Source: Cordylochernes scorpioides (Eukaryota; Arthropoda; Arachnida; Pseudoscorpiones; Chernetidae). From it: 64,000 bases of DNA. The stretch covers positions 1,073,385 to 1,137,384 of the forward strand of contig CP092877.1 of the NCBI GenBank assembly GCA_030710605.1. The letters run 5' to 3'. The notes beneath the pieces are model-generated. The model had not been told where the DNA came from. It searched no databases and worked only from the letters and a program-made list of their open reading frames with translations. A program made the translations under genes and the position numbers. Positions 21,290 through 30,396 of this stretch are shown in pieces (the stretch's first letter is position 1; each line of letters opens with the position of its first letter).

Positions 21290-23440
21290 TATCTATTCTT
21301 CTAATGATACTATTTTTGTCCTCTATAGATGACCAGCTCTCTAAAAATAATCTTGCATGTTTATCTTGTATGTATTTGTATAATATCTTGGAATTTTAAA
21401 AATCTGGTGTGCGTTCTTGTTTTATTGCATGCTCTACTAGGAGTGATAATGGGCTATTATTTTTGAGGCTGCCTTGTGCTGATTGATTCTCTCTTTTAAG
21501 GTCTTTCCAGTTTCTCCAATGTAAGATGATGTACATGATTTGCCTGGAATGCAGTATATGAGATTGGTTTGGGTTTCCTGTCTAGGGTTACGTTTAGTTG
21601 TAGGGTGAAGAAGAATGTTTTTTAAGGTTGGAGCGGATTGGTATCTAATATTTATATTATATCTTTTGAGAGTTCTGCCTATTCTTTCAATTCCATAACT
21701 GTAGGGCAGTGTACACCAAAGGTTCTGAACTTGACTATTGTTTTTTTGAAGGGTTTCTTTTACTATAAATATGTTTTTTGATAAATTGTTTGGGATATTC
21801 ATTATATTTCAATTCCTCGGATGATAAATTTGTTCCTTCTCAATTATTTCCATATTCTGAGAACAGTGGGCGTGGATTCTTTTTGATAATTTTTTGATTA
21901 CCGATATTTTATGGTTTATGGGACCAAATGATTTGAAATTGAGATATGAACCTGTGTGGGTAGGTTTTCGGTATATATCTGTTTCTATCTTATTGTTGGT
22001 CCTCGTCAGTTTTATATCTAAGAAATATATGGTTACATTTTCTTCTATTTCATTGGTGAATTTAAAAAATGGTTTTAAATTGTTTAAAAAGTTCAGAACG
22101 TTATATATGCTATTGATTTCAGTGATACATAATACATCATCGATGTATCGATTCCATAATATTATATTCAGCTGTATCTCCTGCATAATTCTGTTGTCAA
22201 TATGGTTCATAAATATATTTGCAAGTGCAGAAGAAATAGGGTTACCCATCGGCAAACCCTTAACCTGTTTATAATATTTATTTTTGTAGTTGAAGTAACT
22301 GAAGGAAAGATCGAGTAGTTCTATTAAGGCCTCTTTTGAAACGGGCAAATCTATTGGGGGATGATTATTAATAAAATTCGAAAGTTCTGTGAGAGCTTCT
22401 TTATGTGGGATAGACGTGTATAAAGATTCAACGTCTACAGAAATCATTCGAGAATCTGTTCTTACTGACTTTTCTTGTATTAATTTTACAGCTGCAGTTG
22501 GGTTCTGGAGGCTGTGAGGTAATTCCTTTTGTAATGGAGAGATTATGGATGAAAGAAATTTCGATAAATGATAGAGCGGAGAGCCAACGTATGAAACTAT
22601 AGACGTAAATTATTATTTGATTTATGGATTTTTGGCAGACCATAAAAAATTGGTAATTCGCTATCCGTAGCTTTTAATTTCTCAATTAATTTGTCTTCTA
22701 GTTTATGCGTACGTTTTATTTGGTTTAACCTTTTATTGAGTTCTTTGATCAGGTTGGATAGTGGATTACTTATTAATTCTTCATAGGTTTCTTTATCTTG
22801 AAGTAACAGATTGATTTTAGTGTCTTATTCTGTAGTATCTATAATGACAGAATTTTTACCTTTGTCTGATGGTACGATTTCTTTGTTATCTTTGAGAGAT
22901 TTAATAGCTTTCTTTCCTTTAAGTCTAAATTGTTCTTTTTCTGTCGGTCTAGAATTTTCAATGTAAGAATGATATCTGTTCTTATATTTGATTATCTTCT
23001 TCTGTTAAGTTTGTAATCGAAGATTCTATGGAAGCAAACGTCCTAGGTATGTTGAGGGTTTGGGAAGGCACAAAGTACATGCCTTTCGATAGTAACATTA
23101 TGGTTTCCGGAGTAAATGAATGTTTCGATAGATTTATTACATTATTGATTTCCTTTTCTGTTCTAGCCGAGTTCTGACCTCATATATTGAGTTTTTGTGT
23201 TTGATTGTTACAAATATTCAATTTTCTATTTGAACATTTCTTGATTAAATATTCATTTAACAAATTAAAATGAAAGTTATCAACTTTGTCTTTTAGATTT
23301 GGAATTAGCCTATTAATATTTTCTTAAATTTTTCTAATGTTATATTGGCAGTTTTTAATTCTGGCATCCAATAGTTTTCTTCCTGTTTGAATGAAAATCT
23401 TACGTGAGCAATTTGTGCGGACCGGATCGTTTAGCATCAA
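21290..23440 (-). pseudogene. Penelope-like reverse transcriptase / GIY-YIG endonuclease, broken
   Basis: Minus strand: VPSDKGKNSVIID and LPIFYGLPKIHK (22,650-22,880) of the N-terminal RT region, VSYVGSPLYHLSKFLSS (frameshifted, near 22,590), then a long frame from 22,447. This starts SVDVESLYTSIPHKEA and holds GLPMGNPISSALANIFM, the YIDDVLCI active site, and RKPTHTGSYLNF. After one in-frame stop at about 21,806 it continues with LPYSYGIERIGRTLK and the GIY-YIG motif YCIPGKSCTSSYIGETGKT. A final frameshift follows (SLLVEHAIKQERTPDF). The RT core and endonuclease residues look intact, but stops and shifts prevent one product. Confidence 0.85.
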
Positions 23441-23483
23441 TGATGGAGGAATCATGTGGATGATTTCTTTACAGGGTTAGAAT

Positions 23484-23520
23484 CCCTGAGGAAGATAGGC
23501 GAACACCCTCATCGAAATAT
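23484..23520 (+). ncRNA. Hammerhead-like motif in inverted pseudo-LTR
   Basis: CTGAGGA at 23,486-23,492 and GAAA at 23,514-23,517 fit the CTGANGA/GAAA core. Helices I and III and a cleavage triplet were not securely identified. Confidence 0.35.
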
Positions 23521-23536
23521 TGGAATTTATAATAAA

Positions 23537-23620
23537 CTAGCGGATGTGTACCCGGCTTCGCCCGGGTTTTATCCGAGTGAAAGTTTGCCTAACGAATATT
23601 ATTGATAATAATATTACAGA
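23537..23620 (-). mobile_element. Helitron-like 3' terminus (CCCGGC hairpin)
   Basis: A at 23,536 followed by CTAGCGGATGTGTACCCGGC. On the minus strand this is a GC hairpin with CGAAG loop, ten bases, then CTAG and T. Related, shorter copies lie at 24,617 and 24,874. The other end may include the adjacent palindrome but is not defined. Confidence 0.45.
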
Positions 23621-23710
23621 ACACACAGAATATTATGATAATAATGATAATGATATTCGTTACATTATATATTTATTAACAGAAAGCAATAACGCGCCAT
23701 CTATACATAT

Positions 23711-24140
23711 AAAATAAAAGGATTTAAAAGCGCGAATGTTTCTTTTATACATAAAACGAACTTCTACTGTCCTTACTGCAATGAAAAATATATTGGGAGG
23801 GCTTGGCTCATCAGTGGTGAACCCTCCCAGCGGTTTCGCCAATTTAATCCACCAGACCGCTTCTCAGAGCTCTAATACTGTATTGGATCATTCTGTTTTA
23901 TATGCTACACTGAAGGATGGATGGTGATTCCATCCTTCAGTGTAGCATATAAAAGCAGAATGATCCAATACAGTATTAGAGCTCTGAGAAGCGGTCTGGT
24001 GGATTAAATTGGCGAAACCGCTGGGAGGGTTCACCACTGATGAGCCAAGCCCTCCCAATATATTTTTCATTGCAGTAAGGACAGTAGAAGTTCGTTTTAG
24101 GTATAAAAGAAACATTCGCGCTTTTAAATCCTTTTATTTT
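23711..24140. repeat. Large near-perfect palindrome (arms ~212 bp, 7-bp loop)
   Basis: The left arm 23,711-23,921 and right arm 23,929-24,140 are reverse complements with about two differences; only TGGTGAT separates them. A single diverged arm occurs at 32,468-32,610. One arm carries a frame reading TSTVLTAMKNILGGLG, found in both directions because of the symmetry; its other frame gives CPYCNEKYIG, which looks weakly zinc-finger-like. It behaves like a foldback element or an inverted duplication of a repeat. Confidence 0.95.
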
Positions 24141-24256
24141 ATTATATATTTATATAAAAGAGAAAATATATTTTTCGCGCGCGCGCGAGCAAACATATCC
24201 ACACTCTCTCTACTGAATAGAATTTTAATAAGATATATATAAATAAAAATATCTAG

Positions 24257-24297
24257 AGATATACTACATGATCTTAGCCAAAAGGCCGAGAAACGAT
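24257..24297 (-). ncRNA. U2 snRNA 5' fragment (pseudogene)
   Basis: Minus strand reads ATCGTTTCTCGGCCTTTTGG followed by CTAAGATCATGTAGTAT. This is the conserved 5' end of U2 snRNA (ATCGCTTCTCGGCC..., branch-point-pairing GTAGTA), with one substitution and a two-base deletion near TCAAGTGTAG. After about 41 bases it diverges; the Sm site and later stems are absent. A 5' fragment of this length is most likely a truncated reverse-transcribed copy, not a working snRNA gene. Confidence 0.75.
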
Positions 24298-24616
24298 ATT
24301 TTATATATAGAGATGACCTGGCTTCGTGTGCCTTCTGCTCGAGTGAATGTTTCGCGGTAGAATTTTGTTCCTGCCTACAAAAATTATTATCTGGCTCCGC
24401 CCGTGGACTGCTTTAGTGAATATTCCCCTAAAGAATTTTGTTTATGTCAATCAAGCATGATACAGAAATATTGTCATTATCATTTCTGACTAAAAAAATA
24501 TTGTTGCTCAGTACTATCATTTTTCTTGGTTAAAGTGAGACAAAAAAAAAAACTCTTCCAGATTTAACTCTGTCCTTTTCAATTTTCAGCGAGATTAGTT
24601 ACATATTGAGGGCGTG

Positions 24617-24712
24617 CATATGTTCCCGGCTTCGCCTGATTTTTACCCGAGTAAAAGTTTGCCTAACAAACATTTGTTAAAACGATTCTAGCAAACATCC
24701 AATCCCTACTGA
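24617..24712 (-). mobile_element. Helitron-like repeat end, copy 1 of a direct pair
   Basis: CCCGGCTTCGCC ... CCCGAGTAAAAGTTTGCCTA and the following AACATTTGTTAAAACGATTC recur at 24,885-24,965. The CTAG end is mutated. Confidence 0.4.
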
Positions 24713-24873
24713 ATCTATACTTGTCATACTCTCGATAATTTGAAAAAATTCCCGGTCCCTTGAAAAAATACCCGATAAGTTGAAAAAAAAAATCTGTATT
24801 AATTGGTTCACTCGGTAATTTGAAGTTGAAGGAATAGTATCTTGCCACAAACGAAGATTTGTAAATAACTCTA

Positions 24874-24965
24874 TTTAGCGAATGTACCCGGCTTCGCCCG
24901 GTTTTTATCCGAGTAAAAGTTAGCCTAACGAACATTTGTTAAAACGATTCTAGAAAACATCCGAT
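24874..24965 (-). mobile_element. Helitron-like repeat end, copy 2 of a direct pair
   Basis: TTAGCGAATGTACCCGGCTT followed by the same sequence as copy 1 (AACATTTGTTAAAACGATTC). About 260 bases separate the pair. Confidence 0.4.
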
Positions 24966-25339
24966 CCACCTATATATTGATTTATAAACGTATATAAATA
25001 TAATAATTGTTATACGCGTTTAAATATAATTTTGAAAACATTTATTATATTTTAAATAAAATATTGTCGCTTTTGTGAATTTGATAATTAAATATTTATT
25101 TTTTCTCAATGAATTATATATATTAATTTAAAAATTCATTTTTATTTTATCATCATCACATACAATGTAAGTTTTTTTTATATAAACAAACGATAATAAA
25201 CAACAACAACAATGTAATTTTCATCTTCACTATTATAAAACAACAACAAATTAAATGAACAATGTAAAAATATATTTTAACATTACATTTTAACATTTAA
25301 CACAAAAACGTTACAATATTTTCTTTAAATTTATATTAA
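24966..25339. other. AT-rich, no gene recognised
   Basis: Very AT-rich with short CAA-rich runs near 25,200-25,250. Confidence 0.6.
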
Positions 25340-25341
25340 TA

Positions 25342-25615
25342 CACCTATCCCCCGATTTACACGGTAGATACGTTCCTGAGAAAAACGTGTAAATCGGGGG
25401 ATAGGTGTACACAGAAATAAAAATAAAATGCATTGACAGGTTAAAATATGTAGTCAGCACATAAGCTCGGGATTCCTCGTGAGATGTGTACACAGCGCAT
25501 ATGTTCAATCACAGTAGCATTTAGTATAGTGCGATAAAAAAAAAAAAACTTATTTGGAAAACCGTGTAAAAGCGAAAACGTGCAAAAAAGTACCGTGTAA
25601 ATCGGGGGATAGGTG
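25342..25615. mobile_element. TIR MITE, pogo/Tigger-like, with extra internal TIR
   Basis: Perfect 25-bp terminal inverted repeats starting CACCTATCCCCCGATT (25,342-25,366 and 25,591-25,615) are flanked by TA on both sides. A third TIR copy in right-hand orientation stands at 25,384-25,407, also followed by TA. The left 66 bases alone therefore form a complete TA-flanked mini-element. Subterminal ATACGTTCCTGAGAAA resembles Tigger ends. No coding sequence. Confidence 0.85.
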
Positions 25616-26209
25616 TATTGAAATTCCAAGTTTTTTTTACGTCATTGGAATATTATATTACTAAATTCTCAAATTAAATTTATTATACTTGGAACAAATT
25701 TTAAGAATTGTTACAATTTATAAATATAATTTCACCAGAAGCCGCTAGAGGGGCTGCTTGCGAGTGAAAGTAGAAAATTTGCAAATAAAATTGCAAAGAA
25801 TATTTATTTCAAACCAAATTCAAACCAGAAACCTGCCCAGTAGTATAGTAAATAACTTCCTAAAGTTTCACGGCGATTGGATAATCTTACCTTTTAAAAA
25901 CATTCATCATGTGAACAAACTAACATTCATCGTGTAAACAAACCACGTGTTAATTATTAACCAATCAATTTCATTTATCGTCGCGACCAGTGCTGCGCCC
26001 AAGCGGTAAAAGGCTGGAACTAACGCTTTTTTGTTTTATATTATTTAAAAAAAGCACATTAACCTTTTTAGTTTTTTGAATAGCCTATATGTTAAACGTA
26101 ATATTCAGTTACCTACATGCGAAATTTCATAATGATTTATTCTGTAGATTTTGCGCAACGCGATAACAAACATCGATTATGGATTTCATTTTTATAGATA
26201 TAAGAATTA
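25616..26209. other. No recognisable gene
   Basis: About 590 bases, AT-rich, no repeat or frame recognised. Confidence 0.5.
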
Positions 26210-26249
26210 TTTGATTCAAAATAAGCGTTAATCATTCAAAGTATTTGAA

Positions 26250-26760
26250 ATGGATTACTCAATTTTCAACAAGATATTAGCCAGCTTTGCAGAACATCAT
26301 TGCAACAAGCAAGAAACCTTGAAAAACTTTATCTATCTCTGGATAATTGGAGACAAAATCTATCGTTCAACCACAGATGTCTGTCAAATCAGTTAATTCT
26401 TCCATCATTGATGCTAAACGATCCGGTTCCAAACTTAAAAAACATTCTCCGTCACCCTGCAACTAAACGTAACCCAAGACAGGAAACCCAAACGAATCTC
26501 AAATACTGCAACACTGGAAAGACCTTAAAAGAGAGAATCAATCAGCACAAGGCAGCTTCAAAAATAATACCCCATTAATACTCCTAGTAGACCATGCAAT
26601 AAAACAAGGACACATTCCAGATTTTGAAAATTCCAAGATATTATACAAAAACATACAAGATAAACATGCAAGATTATTTCTATAGCGCTGGTCATCTATA
26701 GAGGACAAAAATGGTATCATTAGAAGAATAGATATAGCCTAATCATACCTACAGATAAAA
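26250..26760 (+). pseudogene. Penelope ORF remnant (N-terminus fused to GIY-YIG part)
   Basis: A 48-codon start frame from ATG 26,250 ends at a stop near 26,395. A second frame continues SSIIDAKRSG and, after the deletion junction, gives KRNPRQETQTNLKYC, TGKTLKERINQHKAASK and RLFL-like remnants. The first part of the GIY-YIG motif is damaged by a small deletion compared with element 1. No RT motif is left. Confidence 0.7.
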
Positions 26761-26767
26761 CAGAAAC

Positions 26768-26779
26768 AGTAATTATATA
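26768..26779. repeat. 12-bp target-site duplication, left copy
   Basis: AGTAATTATATA directly left of element 2, repeated exactly at 28,349-28,360 on its right. In element 1 the host sequence is uninterrupted around this point, which confirms the insertion. Confidence 0.85.
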
Positions 26780-28348
26780 TGTTCATAAAGGGCACATCTT
26801 GGATTCTATAAATAATCTTTTTATTTCCGATATTTCGATGTGCTAAACGACCATCTTTTTCTAGGATCTCATCCCTTTTCGCGGCAAGCCGCGCGCTACA
26901 CTCGAGACACGGGCGTCTCACAATCTCCCCGGCGAAAATCATCCAAATGAAAATGTAATGCACGCAAACAAACATCGTGCAATACTAATTAAAATAAATG
27001 AATAAATAGAGTGAAAAGTAAATATCTATATATACAAAATAAATATTCGGCTATTGCATTATGAATGAAGACATTTCACTGAAGTTCATATATACATAGA
27101 GGTTCCTATTCTAGGAGCATCTAAATTGTGTGTACATGTCCGGTATATCGATCTTTCGGGTTATGCTATTTCTGTCTTCCAAAGAACTCCAACTCTCCAA
27201 GAATAGCCTGCTGTGCTTTTCTTTTATATCTTGGTATATTATTGATGTTTGTTCAAAGTCTGGAATGTGGCTATTGATGAGAGCATGATCTACTAATAAG
27301 GAGGTCGGGTTATGGTGTTTTAGGGCTGATTTGTGCTGGTTGATTCTTTCTATTAATGGTTTACCGGTTTCTCCTATGTAGACGGCTTGGCAAGACTTGC
27401 ATGGTATTTTGTATATGACATTGGTTCTAATGTTTGGTTCAGTGATATTTTATGTATCAGGATGGCGGAGGATGTTGTTAAGATTCGAGGTAGATTGGAA
27501 TCTTGTTGTGATATTGTAGTATTTTAGTTTTCTAGCTATTCTTTCACAGCCATAGCTGTATGGTAGGGAGCAAAAAATGTTTTGGGATGAAGTCTGTCTA
27601 TTGTTTGTGGATGATATTCTCGGTCTGTAGAAATGCTTTTTGATAAACGGTTTAGGGTAATTATTGCTAAGTAGTTCTTGAAATATCTTGGTTCTTTCTT
27701 TTTTTGTGTCGTTATTGTTTGTTGAAAAGTGTGTGATTAGTCTTTTTGAAAGAGTTTTTACCACGGAAATTTTATGGTGGATGGGACCAAATGAATTGAA
27801 GTTCAGATAGCTTCCAGTATGGGTTGGTTTTCGGTATATTCGAGTTTCAATTCTATCTTGGTTTCTGGTTGGTTGTATGTCTAGAAACGGTAGGGAGTTA
27901 TTTTCTTCTATTTCAAAGGTGAATTTTAGAAAGGGTTTGAGGTTATTAAAAAAATTCAGAATGGTGGAAAGATCAACTTTTGTGATGCATAGTATATCAT
28001 CAATATAGCGTTTCCAGATTATTACTTGTAGTTGTGCTGTGTCTGCAATTATTTTATCAATTTTGTCCATGATATTTACTTTTCACTCTATTTATTCATT
28101 TATTTTAATTAGTATTGTACGATGTTTGTTTGCGTGCATTACATTTTCATTTGGATGATTTTCGCCGGGGAGATTGTGAGACGCCCGTGTCTCGAGTGTA
28201 GCGCGCGGCTTGCCGCGAAAAGGGATGAGATCCTAGAAAAATATGGTCGTTTAGCCCATCGAAATATCGGAAATAAAAAGATTATTTATTGAATCCAAGA
28301 TGTGCCCTTTATGAACAAATATAACAATATGGATTGCTCTATTTTCAG
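26780..28348 (-). mobile_element. Penelope-like element 2, 5'-truncated, with 247-bp inverted terminal repeats
   Basis: The RT/endonuclease fragment on the minus strand lies between arms 26,780-27,026 and 28,071-28,317, which are reverse complements at about 98%. A 31-base tail (28,318-28,348) ends ATGGATTGCTCTATTTTCA, the same motif that ends element 1's pseudo-LTR. The insertion lies inside the element 1 derivative and is bounded by the 12-bp duplication. Confidence 0.9.
27113..28070 (-). pseudogene. Penelope-like RT C-terminal part and GIY-YIG endonuclease
   Basis: One minus-strand frame from the truncation point at 28,070: IIWKRYIDDILCITKV with the RT active site, RKPTHTGSYLNFNSFGPIHH, LPYSYGCERIARKLK. 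A single in-frame TAA stands at about 27,447. Then VIYKIPCKSCQAVYIGETGK (GIY-YIG), ERINQHK, SRLFLESWSSLEDRN, and a stop at 27,113. Motifs before the active site were lost by 5' truncation. Apart from the one stop the frame is intact, pointing to a fairly young copy. About half identical to element 1 in the endonuclease part. Confidence 0.9.
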
Positions 28349-28500
28349 AGTAATTATATAATATATATAATAGTATTTTAATAATATAAAATTTAAGAAA
28401 TAATCATATTTTAATTGAATGGTTTGGCCACACCGGTCTTCCTTATTCAAAACTTCGCCACACGTGCATCACGTGGATGATTTGTTTACAAGGTTAGAAT

Positions 28501-28537
28501 CCCTGAGGAAGATAGGCGAACACCCTCATCGAAATAT
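28501..28537 (+). ncRNA. Hammerhead-like motif in Penelope pseudo-LTR
   Basis: CTGAGGA at 28,503-28,509 and GAAA at 28,531-28,534, the best preserved of three similar copies. Helix II pairing between them (GAT with ATC) is short; helices I and III are not demonstrated. Confidence 0.35.
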
Positions 28538-28651
28538 TGGAAGCTTTAATAAATATTTTGATCCAAAATAAGCGTTAATCACTCAAAGTATTTAAAATGG
28601 ATTGCTCGGTTTTCAATATATATATATGTGGTGTGCAGTCCTGTTGACTCT

Positions 28652-29136
28652 TGTAGAATCCTGTCGACTAAAAATGTGATGAGGTATCTAGTCGACTTAA
28701 TCTATGGTGTGAGTCCCTGTCGACTCTCGCTATACTGTAGTAACCGAGATGGACAGTCAGGGCGTGGAGAGTTTTCCAGTACTTCTCTGCATCTTGGGAG
28801 ACCTTTAACAGTTCTCACAGAGTACAGGCAGTCGTGGTCGAGGCAGAGTGGAAAGCTTGGGAATGTCCACGCAAAAAACGAAGACACAGTTGCACAAAGA
28901 AAGTTCCGTGAACAGATGAAAGTTGAGCTAGGAGCGAAAGATGGAGATAAAAGAGTTCTTACTGGTCTACATAGTGGATGAGGAGGACCTTGGTGACAAC
29001 CGACGAGGGCTTGCGCTGATGGTGACGTGACTGTATTTTTGGCTAAGACGGGGGCCTTATATATCTTTTCCGAGAAAAGAAGTGTTGCATTACAGCAGAT
29101 GCGATAGGGGCGTGGATCGTCTGGCGAAATTCTACA
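28652..29136 (+). mobile_element. LTR with adjacent primer-binding-like site
   Basis: Begins TGTAGAAT and ends ATTCTACA, an 8-bp perfect inverted end. A TTATATATC TATA-like box is near 29,050. One base after the LTR stands TGGCGCCGTGGCAG (29,138), which starts like a tRNA primer-binding site, giving a plus-strand orientation. No gag-pol or second LTR follows. GTCGACT motifs repeat in the first 80 bases. Confidence 0.45.
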
Positions 29137-29159
29137 CTGGCGCCGTGGCAGTTTCCATC

Positions 29160-30394
29160 TTTAGACCTTGTTGTTTTGGGACTGCTATATGCTCGATTTT
29201 AGACGTTTTTGACCTTTTGCTTTAGCTAAACTCTTAATCTATTACAGAGTTTTATTTATTTACCTCAGTTTGTACAAAGTACATTACATATGATGATGTC
29301 ATGACACATGTCAATAATGCGTATATTCATTTACAGATGTGTTTCAATTAAACAAAATAAAAATCTTGTTATAAGTTATATACAATATAAGGTTGTTGGT
29401 TTAAATTACCATAGATGGGTCCCGGGAGTTAAAGGGTTTATCCGGGTTTAAACGGGTAAAGCCTCTCTAACACAGGTAAGTAATTAAATTTTCTTTTAAT
29501 TAATTTTAACTGTGAGGGTTAAAAAGGACTATAACAAGATGATTTGTTTGGATATATCTGAAAATAATAAAAATAAAGCTTGTTCAATCAAAAATTTATA
29601 ATATTGGTTATATAAAAAGATATTTTTTTAGATAAAACCGTTGTTTAAATTAAATACATAATGATATGATTATGTGAAAGAGAATTAAAAATTGTAAGAT
29701 ATTATTGGCGGGCGTTAGAAAGGGTTAGGGGTTAAAGAATATGCAATTGTTAGGAGTGCACATGTAAACCAAATAATCAGATCCAGGTGCAAAGCTAGGA
29801 TATAGACCAAAGGGCCTTCCTAGGCAATGTTTCACTTGCGATCCTATATAAGGGTTACAGTGCTTTGTCACAATTTTAGGGTTATTGGGTTAAAAAGTTG
29901 AAAAAATAGTTGTTCATTAATATGATTGGGAAGGAAGTGAAATAGAGCCATGCGATAAGTAGAATTGTTGTAGCGACAGTAGGTGGTCTGACTTGACATG
30001 AAATCAAAGGTCCGCTAGAGCTGAAAAAAAAATTGAAAGTTGAAAAAGGTGAACGCTTTGTGCATGCGTTGGTGATGTGCTCTGCGGATGATTGAAATAA
30101 ACTCTTGAAGCGTGTTCAGACAAGAAGTTGGGATTTTTAAATCTGGGGAACTGTGTTCAAATAGTTTGTTAAAATTACGATATAATAAAAAAAAAATTGT
30201 CAAGCATTGCTGTCGTTTTTCTACAATGAAGTGAAGCAATGGCTGAAAATATAGTGATGAAAAGTATAGGGAAGTAGTTAGAGAGTATGATTGTTGAAAA
30301 CGATTGTTGTAGATTCCCGATTGTTGATGATAAACATTGTCATATAATAAGCAATTTAAACAAATATAAAATACAGTGAATAAAAAGATAGAAA
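29160..30394. other. No recognisable gene
   Basis: About 1.2 kb, AT-rich. A donor-like CAGGTAAGTAAT at about 29,473 has no exon evidence. The minus-strand 140-codon frame (30,015-30,437) is low-complexity and overlaps a transposon end. Confidence 0.5.
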
Positions 30395-30396
30395 TA

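Larger units (their letters stand above)
21020..23530 (-). mobile_element. Penelope-like element 1, 5'-truncated, inverted terminal repeats
   Basis: A Penelope-like element on the minus strand. Its 3' pseudo-LTR is at 21,020-21,240. The 5' side is truncated in the N-terminal part of the ORF at about 23,446 and joined to a ~85-bp copy of the same pseudo-LTR in the opposite orientation (23,447-23,530). Both ends share ATTCCAATATTTCGATGAG (one end reversed). Truncated ORFs flanked by inverted or direct pseudo-LTR copies are known for Penelope elements. Confidence 0.85.
26210..28615 (+). mobile_element. Internally deleted Penelope-like element 1 derivative, interrupted by a second element
   Basis: In plus orientation: the end of a pseudo-LTR (AAAATAAGCGTTAATCA) with an ATG at 26,250 starting MDYSIFNKILASFAEHH, then about 180 bases of 5' ORF sequence. 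This joins near 26,430 directly to the region before the GIY-YIG domain (NILRHPATKRNPRQETQTN). RT is therefore deleted. The 3' part continues to 26,779, is interrupted by element 2 (26,780-28,348), and resumes at 28,349-28,615 with the 3' untranslated region and a complete pseudo-LTR. It matches element 1 at 21,020-23,530 and needs proteins from elsewhere to move. Confidence 0.8.

Noticed and set aside
29466..29482. Splice donor-like CAGGTAAGTAAT
   Set aside because: No coding exon or acceptor partner could be identified; such matches occur by chance.
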